A DNA stretch of 38,894 nucleotides from Periconia sp. R9002 (taxonomy: Eukaryota; Ascomycota; Dothideomycetes; Pleosporales; Periconiaceae): contig JAMAHW010000157.1 of the NCBI GenBank assembly GCA_023627715.1, forward strand, positions 1 through 38,894, given 5' to 3'. Position 1 is the first letter of the stretch. The number at the start of each line of letters is the position of its first letter. The position numbers and the translations under genes were made by a program. The notes below the pieces were generated by a model. It did not search any database and was not told the origin of the DNA. It saw only the letters and a program-made list of their open reading frames with translations. This document shows positions 31,543-38,894 of this stretch, in pieces.

Positions 31543-34258
31543 TACCTGGGAATCTTGTACTGTTATCCTGTTGCTTGCTCTGTTTATCACGTTCATTCTT
31601 CTTATTCTGTTATTCTGTATTCTGTTATCGCTATCACGCTAATCTGTAATAACAGGATCAACAGGACAAGTGAAACAAGCTTTTTCATTGCTTTTTGTCG
31701 CCAAACACCACCCGCACAGAAGGAAAATATTCACATTATGATAGCTTCATCTCATTATCCATCATCATGGCTTCAGAAAGCAATATTTTATCGTCGAACG
31801 GCGACTACATTTCCCAATCAGGCGATCAACTACCTTCAAAGTTCTTCTCAATTATGGATCGACAGTATCCGGACAAAGAAAAACCGCTTGCTGCTGGCCG
31901 CAAACGAAAGACTAAAGGCGCTGTGCTTTATGTGTGCCGATTGTGTCCTAAATGGAGCCATGGGCATCGTGCAACAGCCGTACTACACATCGAAAGTCAC
32001 CATAATGCTCAGTTTCAACCGCCACCGTCGCCTTCGCAAATATCATCCAGCCAGCGCACCTTACCCGCCATATTTGCATCTATTCCTACATTTGATCGTC
32101 TTCGGCAGACTTTCAATCGACAGGCGTATAATGAAGCCGTTATAGGACTGCTTACACGGCGGAGAGTCCCGTTTTCAACTGTTGGATGGAACGAGTGGAA
32201 GGATCTCGCCTTGGCCTGCAACCCAGCAATTGAAGACCTACTTATCACCTCTCGGCGTACTGCTGTCCGATACATCGCGTCAAACTATGAACTGTGCAGA
32301 GTTCAGATTCGAGATAGCCTCGCCGCCGCCATTAGCCCCATCCATATCTCATCGGACCTTTAGACATTTCCTCATCGGCACTCTCTCCTCGCTGTCTGTG
32401 CCCAGTGGGTAGACCCGGATTACTAGCTACAGAAAGCCTTGTTGGGAGTGCCAGAGTGCCGCTTTTCTCACTTGGGAGAGAAGCAGGCTGGCCTTATCCT
32501 CAATGTTCTTAACGAGTTCGAAATCCAGTCTAAATTAGGCTGGCACACAGGGGATAATGCTACATCAAATGACACTTGCCTAGAGGTCCTCCAGTCGCGC
32601 CTGCTTACCGAGCACCGTGTTGAATTTCACGCCAAACAACGCCGGATCCTGTGCATCGGAGATATCATTAATTTCTCCCTTCAAGCCTTCTTACTAGTGT
32701 CCTCGAAGGAGGCCTTCAATGCTGCCCTCGCTGCTGCCGCTGATGTCTCCGGAAATGAGCTCCTCGAACGATTTTCTGATGTTCTTAGCTCTCAGAAACA
32801 GAAACAGAAACAGAAACAGAAACAGAGATATGAAGCAGAGAACTGGCAGCCAGACGAAACTCAGAGTCAAACGCGAAAGACGTATTCTGGTCGGCGAGAC
32901 CGCCGAGGTAGCCAGTGTTCAATTAGTGAGGAATTCTCTGGTGTCCAGAACATTCCCGCCCTCCAAAAACTCCACAAGTTAGCTGTATGGTTGCGCGAGT
33001 CTACTATACATGCTAATCTCTGGGATGATGCTGTGAATCTTCGACTTGGTATTGATAATCGTACCAGGTGGTCGTCCTGGTATCAGGTTATTGACAGGGT
33101 TATCAGGAAGCAAACAGAGATCAAGTCCTTCATGACGGACCATGAGGCAGCACTTGGTGACATGCAGCTCGCATCCCAGGACTGGGATTTGCTAGGAAAA
33201 GCTCATACATTTCTTCAGCCATTTGCTTCTGCAACTTTATACGCTGAGGGAGATAAGTCATCTATCTCCCAATCATTACCACTAATGGATAGTCTTCTTG
33301 TCCATTATGAGAAGAACAAGGTAAGTACTAGTACTATTGGGAGTGCTGTAATAACATTTCGCTAGAAGCACTACTCCAAGAAAGAGAACCATGATGCCAG
33401 AACGATTCGTGCCATTGAAATGGGCTGGTTTGTTCTTGAAAAGTACTATCGTATGACCCAAGAGGTCTCCGTATTCGCCGCCGCTCTTCTGCTCGATCCT
33501 TCTCGTAGAGCTGCCTATCTTAGGAAGAACTGGCCGAATGCATGGATTAAGCCTGCTATTGCTGCCGCTAGCAAGTTATGGGAGGAGAATTTTGAAACAC
33601 TTAATACAGACCCTTCGCCATCCCAGTTGTCGATGCCGCCGCCGGCAACACCTCCGAAGACGCATAGTGCTCAGCTAGACAAACTTATGAAAGATATGGA
33701 GGTAATTTCGGAAGAAGAATCACAAGGCGAAGATGATTTTAGGACATTTGTTGATTCAAATACCGTCCGGATTGATTGTACACCTCTCGAATGATGGTGC
33801 CCTGCCGAAAAGAGAGAGAACTGTCCGAGGCTTAGCAAGATGGCTATAACGATTCTATCTATTCCAGCAGAATCATCAAAACCAGAGAGAACGTTCCCAG
33901 GAACTAGAAGGACTTGTTCATGGGATAGATTAAGTCTATCCTGCCTCAACATCCAGAGAATTGAGAGTATCGGTAATTGAATAAGAGAGGGTCATATCCG
34001 GCCCCTCCACCTTAATGGAATGGGCCTACCGATGAGGCCAGCGGTAGAAGGAGATGTAGAGGAGCTGGATAACGAGGCTATGGATGAGTTTGAGTATATA
34101 TAGGTTTATCGCTATCATTTAGCTCATGGGTATAACACACTGTTCTTTATCGTGTTATCCTGTTATCTTATGCTGTTATCCTGTGATCTGTAGTTTTTAT
34201 CCTGTTTCGTTTAACATGTTTAGGGATTTCTTAACATGTTAAACAGGATGCCCAGGTA
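31543..34258 (+). mobile_element. hAT-family DNA transposon with four in-frame stops (copy 2)
   Basis: Sixteen-base terminal inverted repeats match at 14 positions: TACCTGGGAATCTTGT at 31543-31558 and, read inwards from 34258, TACCTGGGCATCCTGT. Subterminal TGTTATCCTG-type motifs are frequent at both ends. The transposase runs from ATG 31767 to 34103 with one 45-base intron (33321-33365). It has a BED-like finger (YVCRLCPKW...H), the hAT core (GDNATSNDT, RLGIDNRTRWSSW) and the dimerisation block (LSIPAESSKPERTF). The reading register is unbroken throughout. Four stops interrupt it: TAG 32361, TAG 32424, TGA 33792 and TGA 33978. Comparison with copy 1 puts Trp, Gln, Trp and Trp at these positions. 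A CAGAAA hexamer repeat at 32793-32822 lengthens a Gln-Lys stretch. Confidence 0.88.
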
Positions 34259-34263
34259 CGTTT

Positions 34264-34640
34264 GTGGGTAGGAACGTGTGCCTAAAGCATGCCCGGCCTT
34301 TGGTTTCTGCTCGTCAGTTGGTGATCCATGTCCTCTCCGCTTCTGCCTTGCACCATGTTTTCAGCGTTGCTCTGAGTGGATGTAATTTGTCGGGTGTGTA
34401 CGCTCTCTGCCTTTCGGATCCATCTTCCCTCCACCCAGCGGCCTCCTAGACAACCTTGTCCGCGGCTTCGTTCCCTAGTATCCCCACGTGGGCCGGTGTC
34501 CATCAGCTTACTACCGGTCGTTCTTTGTCCCAGAGGTGTTGGATTTGTTCCGCAATCTCCCTAAGGATGTAAGCTCCCGATCTTCCTTCCGGTTTGGCCA
34601 GCGACTTGATCGCGGCCTGGATGTTTATGAATAACTATAG
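34264..34640 (-). mobile_element. Second LINE RNase H fragment
   Basis: On the minus strand a SLAKPEGRSGAYILREI helix is followed by a stop and then WTPAHVGILGNEAADK, the signature end of the RNase H domain of fungal non-LTR elements, and a basic tail with EAAGWRE. It covers the same domain as the 30704-31467 fragment but differs in sequence, so it comes from another LINE copy. Stops at codons where Trp and Lys/Gln are expected show that it is dead. It begins five bases from the right end of the hAT element. Confidence 0.65.
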
Positions 34641-34684
34641 CACACCACTTTTACAGAACTGTGGCAAATATTAACGTGTGCGCA

Positions 34685-34780
34685 GATATCGAGTTGCTTA
34701 AAGTCGAAGTACCCCTCCTATGTCTCGATAGGCAGGGAGGGACGTTAAGTGCAATTTCAGCTAATTACGATTCGGAGGAA
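34685..34780 (+). repeat. Dispersed repeat, copy B
   Basis: The core at 34693-34727 matches 3024-3058, and AATTACGATTCGGAG near 34764 matches the block near 3290. It lies against the 3' end of the SET gene, whose last codons read GCTACGCAG on the plus strand, a string also present near 3073. The gene's C-terminus may therefore end in repeat-derived sequence. Confidence 0.45.
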
Positions 34781-34784
34781 AGTG

Positions 34785-35645
34785 CTACGCAGTAGGAAGA
34801 TTCTGGACAGCCAGCTCCGCAAGCTCCACTTTCAATTCCCGCAAAAATGCCGTTGTTGTATCCACGTACGGCGAATTCGTGCCATAACACATCACACAAA
34901 TATCTAACTCCTTCAACGCATACCTCACCGCTAACTCCAGCCGTCCATGTCTCTTCCAACCTGTAGTAGCATCATGATACGCCAAACCCAATGCCTCACC
35001 CACAAGGCCCTCCTCCTTCAGCAGTTTCACCAACTCCAATGCCGCCTTGGGCACTTCAGATCTCCACATCTGTTTCCGTCCAGCTCGAATCCTTACGTCT
35101 AACACGACCATGCGCGCTCTGCGAACATCACTAGCTACAGCGCCACGTCCGCACGCTATGCAGGAGCACACAAAGCCGTACGCGGAAAGCTTCTCGCGTC
35201 GCGAACTGATCGTTTGGTAGGGAAGCTCGTAGCTAAGATTGATTTGTGTATTTGCAGGTATCGTGACAATAGCGTGCACGGTGATTTGGGACAGTCGTGA
35301 GTTCCAGGCGAAACTGGCGTTGGGGATGCAGGAATGGTTGAAGCGCGCAGCGAGTGGTAGGATTGAGGTGCGGGATCCCGTTTGCCAGGCATTGGTGTTG
35401 AAGATGTCAACTACGAGGGCGGCACCTGGGGTTTTAGAGCCGAGAGCGTGTAGGTTGAGGTATTGTTCTTGTTGGGAGCTAGTAAGATGTGAGAAGGCGG
35501 TGATGACGGATGAGTTTGTGCGGGGTTCGCGGACATTAAAAAGAGGCGTTTCGGTGAGAATAAGGGTACCAGCAGGGATGGAGGCGATAGAGAAGCAACC
35601 GAGGCCTTCACTGGGGGAGGGGAGGACGGTATATAGGGAGCTCAT
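34785..35645 (-). CDS. SET-domain protein (SMYD-like)
   Basis: A single exon of 286 codons. The start holds the SET N-motif region with GLG at residues 14-16. The core carries RFNHSCIPNA (NHSC at 103-106), then INLSYE with Tyr139, and a post-SET CSCIAC cluster (Cys 160, 162, 165). Together these are the S-adenosylmethionine and substrate-binding signature of SET methyltransferases. The helical C-terminal part (residues 175-286) resembles the repeats of SMYD-type proteins. Substrate (histone or other protein Lys) cannot be told from the sequence. The gene looks intact and is divergent from endosulfine copy 2, with 608 bases between the two start codons. Confidence 0.88.
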   Translation of the reverse strand: MSSLYTVLPSPSEGLGCFSIASIPAGTLILTETPLFNVREPRTNSSVITAFSHLTSSQQEQYLNLHALGSKTPGAALVVDIFNTNAWQTGSRTSILPLAARFNHSCIPNASFAWNSRLSQITVHAIVTIPANTQINLSYELPYQTISSRREKLSAYGFVCSCIACGRGAVASDVRRARMVVLDVRIRAGRKQMWRSEVPKAALELVKLLKEEGLVGEALGLAYHDATTGWKRHGRLELAVRYALKELDICVMCYGTNSPYVDTTTAFLRELKVELAELAVQNLPTA

Positions 35646-36253
35646 TGCGATAGTTGAGGTGGCCCGCTCCGCCTTGGTTTCTCACACTTGCGCGATCAAG
35701 CAAGCTCCGCTCGGCGCATGTGCGGCTGATGGCACAGCCCAAAGTGTGGCGCGGTAAGGCAGATATACGGGGTCAGATTCAGTGGAAGGCGGATTTTGCA
35801 GGCGACTAAACTTAATATTCCTGTCATTTTCAAGGACGTAAAGAGCGAGCAGCTCTGGGACAAGCGAGACAAAAGGACAGTGGTTGACCTCATAGTGACG
35901 TCATACGACTGCAATACCTGTTTTGGCATGTAACGGCATAGAATCTTATACCCTCATTGCCGTTGTCTTTGATTCCCAATCCGATATACAGTACCTTAAT
36001 ACCGGTGTTGGGAAACATTTTGACACCCTGGTGACAGTTCGCATGATATAGATCGTCCATGAGCCCTCGCTAAGTGTAGGGTAACATATAGTGAAAATGA
36101 AATGAGATAACGCCATGCTGGTATAACGCATGACTGATCTTAGGCATAAATCAGCTAGAGCTAATTTGTCTCGGATATGCCTGGCATGCATAAGCCCCCC
36201 CGCCCCCTCCCCGCACACTACCATTCCCCTCCTGCTCACAGAACTTCTTCAGG
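35646..36253. promoter_or_regulatory. Divergent intergenic region, SET gene / endosulfine copy 2
   Basis: This 608-base gap should hold both promoters. The last 80 bases, with a C-rich run at 36196-36213 and a CACAGAACTTCTTCAGG leader, resemble the sequence just upstream of endosulfine copy 1. No gene is seen. Confidence 0.45.
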
Positions 36254-36734
36254 ATGAATCATCCTCAAAATCTGGAAGACGCTCAGGTAAATCCGTACTT
36301 GCCGCTTTATGCATACACTAATTTCTCGGAAGTCTCTCACTGAGCAAAATAGCCGTCTGCTCCGCCTGTATGGAAAACTACCCGCGAGAGGAGATCTGCT
36401 TCATTATCAACTTGAGGTATATGCGCGGTACACTTGCCAGTACGTTATGCACCAGCTGACTGGAACTCAATCACAGGGACGTAAATACTTTGATTCGGGT
36501 GATTACGCTCTCTCGCAGGCGCATAGAGCATCCGATATCGGCCGTATCCGAACCGGCACAGAGCACCCTCTTCGCGAAAGCATATCCCATCCTTCGTCCC
36601 CTTTTCCAAGTGGCAGCAATATTAAGGATGTTTCTACCAAGCAGGAAAAGGCGGTAGAGGGCAGACGTGACGCTAAAGAAGCTAGCAATCTCCACCAGCA
36701 GACGAGTGTGGACAAAACCGAGAGCGCGCAGTAG
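36254..36734 (+). CDS. Endosulfine/ARPP-19 family protein (Igo-like), copy 2
   Basis: Exons 36254-36286, 36333-36416 and 36477-36734 give 124 residues. The protein has the LRLYGKLPARGDLL box, then KYFDSGDY with Ser46 as the predicted Greatwall/Rim15 phosphorylation site and the full Asp-Ser-Gly-Asp-Tyr motif. It would inhibit PP2A-B55 when phosphorylated, supporting entry into mitosis or quiescence. Introns of 46 and 60 bases have standard ends and match copy 1 in position; the second intron is also clearly alike in sequence (GCCAGTACGTTATG and CAGCTGACT shared). No lesion is seen, so this is the better candidate for a working gene. Confidence 0.9.
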
Positions 36735-37126
36735 AGTGAACAGCGAGCGTGGTTCGAAATGCGGATAGACCCTTCGGGAATGGAGCTCAATGGATATCAT
36801 GGGGTCCTGAACAGAATATTATTTGTGATGGCGTAGCAGGAAAGTAGAGTTTAAGGATTAAATGCGACTCTTAAGGGGGTTGATATCGCTGCATTATGTG
36901 ATTGTTACTATCTGTAGTCCTGGTACAGTTCGAACCGCTATGACGATAATATCGTGATTTAACTAAATTTTGGTTACAATGAAAATGAGCACTCTGCCTT
37001 GAGACTTCGGATAATTTTGTACGTGTAAGTTACGCCGTCATTCCCACAAAATTGGCTCGTCGGTCTGCTTTGTTTCTTTCTATGGGACCAATGCGCTGTA
37101 CACTTTTCGCTCCTCCGCGGGTGCCT
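36735..37126. other. Convergent intergenic region
   Basis: This 392-base gap separates the 3' ends of endosulfine copy 2 and the C2H2 gene. It is moderately A/T-rich, fitting two 3' untranslated regions; no gene is seen. Confidence 0.45.
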
Positions 37127-37925
37127 TCAACATTTTGCTGCGACAGCCTCAAGTGCCCTTAACCTTTTACTGATGTCTTTATAATCCCTCTTCAATCTCT
37201 TAACCTCATCCCACAAATCTACCTTGCTCCAATCGTGGCCCTCCCTGGTTTCAGAGATTTCAAAGCTACGTTCCCTTTTCGGATCAGTGATACTCTTTTG
37301 CCTATCTGCTACATAATCGTCCCTTAGAGCCCTATCCGTCTCTTGAATCTCTACCATATTAGTGTCCTTCGCTTCGTCCTTGTTACCGGCCTTAGCTCTT
37401 GGATGCATCCGTTTTATATGCTCCTCTAGATTCTCCTTGCGAGCGAAGCCATTGCTCGCTCGCTTGCAGCTCGCGACGGGACATAGTATGCCCTTATCAG
37501 CATCGTTCTCTCCTATTTCATGTATCTCGCGTTCGTGTCGTCGAAGGCCGCCACAATAAGTGAAGCCTCGTAAATGTTCACAACTTGGTAGAAGGCATTT
37601 ATACGGTCGCTCATGCTTGTCCATATGTTTACTATGAACACGTTAGCTTATCACTGGACATCGCTTCTTTAGAGCCTATACATTGGGATACTTCTAATAG
37701 TCTATAAAATGTTCAGACCAAACGTACTGGCATATATAAGGTAGATGCGCGTTTTACTCACTTCCATTCGCATCGACGTTTGAAAAGTTCCATCTCACAG
37801 CCCACATTTTTGCAAATTATCTCATTGTGTTCGTTCCTTGGCGGCTCCTCCCCTCTTTTGAATATTTGGTTTCTCTTTTGAATTGGAGTTGAATCGCCCG
37901 GCGAACTGGTCTCATGTACTGACAT
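37127..37925 (-). CDS. Three-finger C2H2 zinc-finger protein, two exons
   Basis: Exons 37762-37925 and 37127-37631 give 222 residues. The 130-base intron (GTGAGT...TTCATAG, with GCTAAC branch site) splits finger 1. Finger 1 is Cys38/43 and His57/61, with the HERPYKC linker after it. Finger 2 is Cys67/72 and His87/92. Finger 3 is Cys105/110 and His126/131. The C-terminus (residues 185-222) is a charged, Leu-bearing helix likely to form a coiled coil. The spliced W-N-K-H-M-D-K-H pattern is typical of fungal C2H2 proteins, probably nuclear DNA-binding regulators. Without the first exon the protein would start at MDKHERPY and lose finger 1. No target is known. Confidence 0.82.
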
Positions 37926-38894
37926 GCCGGTTGTTCGTCAGCGGAAGCGGTTAAGTATTAGAGAATGAGCAGTGTGTTTCCTGGTTTTCGTGGTCGCTTC
38001 ACTGGGGAGCAATTCCCACGGTTTGCTGAATGTCTGTCTGAAGCAAGAGCTATTCTGGGATGAAGAACTATTAGTAGAGCGGAAGAATAGGAAATAGAAT
38101 GTACGCGATGGTCATGCTCTTATATTCGGCTGGCTCGGCCAATCACAGCCACGGCCTGGCCTGTTGCCTGGCCTGTTGCCTAGTCTTCTGCCTTTTAGCT
38201 AATCTCATCCTACGCTTCCATATCAGGCAGCAGCTCCGTTTCCCAACCGTGTTAGCCCGCCGCCTGCGGGGGCTCTGTCTCATTTTGTATCCCGACGTGG
38301 GAATTGGTTCGACTGTTCATAAGAAGTGGGCACCGTTACTTGCATATGCCGGCCCACAAGTCAACGAATGCCAAATAAACATAGCAGAGGAAGTCGTGCT
38401 GTTCCCGTTCATAGCTGTACTAGTACTTCACATCCCGTTTGTCTACAAGATTCGTTGTGCTTAACGCAGAGTTTTCGCTTCAAGCCCTGCATTAGTGGCA
38501 AATTAGAACACATGAAGATAAGGATATATAATGGTTTTCAGAAAAGCATGCCCTCTCCCCTGTTCCTTGGCGCCAGCGTAAAAAAAGGATAGATTTCCTT
38601 TTGCGTGATAAAATACTAGTGTTTTTAAAGTGATTTTTTCGTCGGCTGTTTTAAATGGAATAGTCGTACAGCAGTAGTTATAGGGCACTATTATAAGGGT
38701 GTAGTGGGCCACTGTGAGGTCTTCCTCCGGTAGAATCAATTGGATACTAGTATTAGTTGATTAGTAGTGAAACTATCATCAGACCCAATAAGCATCGTTT
38801 GTACGCCTTTTTACTATACAGGAATGCGCAACCCGCGAGGCGCGGGCCGCCCAAAGAAGCCTTGAGGAACGAAGGTATGGAGCACATGGTGTGG
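37926..38894. other. Window end, no confident gene
   Basis: The first part is the C2H2 gene's promoter. A short tandem repeat of GGCCTGTTGCCT lies at about 38155-38185. The plus frame at 38099-38464 and the minus frame at 38503-38739 have no recognised motif. Any gene starting at the right edge (ATG 38823) runs into a stop after 14 codons unless spliced. Confidence 0.35.

Noticed and set aside
31535..34266. 8-base target duplication flanking hAT copy 2
   Set aside because: The bases next to the two terminal repeats do not match in any alignment tried.
1..38894. tRNA, rRNA, CRISPR arrays and bacterial features
   Set aside because: No tRNA B-box with matching arms, no rRNA-like sequence and no regularly spaced repeats were seen.

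Overview
The window looks like nuclear DNA of a filamentous ascomycete, most likely a Dothideomycete. The signs are short GT-AG introns of 45-190 bases, a Zn2Cys6 regulator, a beta-tubulin with introns after codons 4, 12, 53 and 205, Tc1, hAT and LINE relics, and premature stops of the kind left by repeat-induced point mutation (RIP). The taxonomic guess rests on gene families and is an inference. No rRNA, tRNA, CRISPR or bacterial-style operon was seen. One base (866) is ambiguous.

Layout. 1-4.9 kb: repeat-poor DNA, then a three-exon gene for a small secreted six-cysteine protein (1208-1585), a relic of a DUF3505-type zinc-finger protein (2267-2829), a possible Cys-rich gene fragment on the minus strand, and a broken Tc1/mariner transposase (about 4065-4745). 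5-11.4 kb: mostly decayed sequence, with one unrecognised 271-codon frame (5201-6016) and a frameshifted relic of an anhydro-N-acetylmuramic-acid-kinase-like gene (about 8112-9463). 11.4-16.1 kb: the first endosulfine gene (+), an intact but divergent beta-tubulin (-) and a broken alpha/beta hydrolase (-). 17.4-20.1 kb: a small possible gene and an AflR-like Zn2Cys6 regulator (-). 20.1-23.4 kb: nothing recognised. 23.4-26.3 kb: a decayed hAT transposon. 26.3-29.9 kb: a repeat cluster, then a cytochrome-b5-fused delta-8 sphingolipid desaturase with one frameshift. 29.9-34.6 kb: a transposase tail, two different LINE RNase H fragments, and between them a second hAT element. 34.8-38 kb: a SET-domain gene (-), the second endosulfine gene (+) and a three-finger C2H2 gene (-).

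Function. The genes do not form a pathway. Tubulin, endosulfine, SET and C2H2 point to cytoskeleton, cell-cycle/quiescence and gene regulation. The desaturase belongs to glucosylceramide synthesis. The common theme is decay: several genes that look single-copy carry one to a few lesions beside RIP-type transposon relics, and a Cys-rich secreted protein gene sits in the same DNA. That is what a repeat-rich accessory compartment, or a set of duplicated genes being eroded, would look like.

Most notable: (i) the secreted-protein gene, which single-frame scanning misses because every exon is under 100 bases; (ii) two endosulfine paralogues 25 kb apart with identical intron positions, one shortened by a CAG-to-TAG change; (iii) an hAT element with one unbroken register and exactly four stops; (iv) a desaturase and a hydrolase that are each nearly intact.
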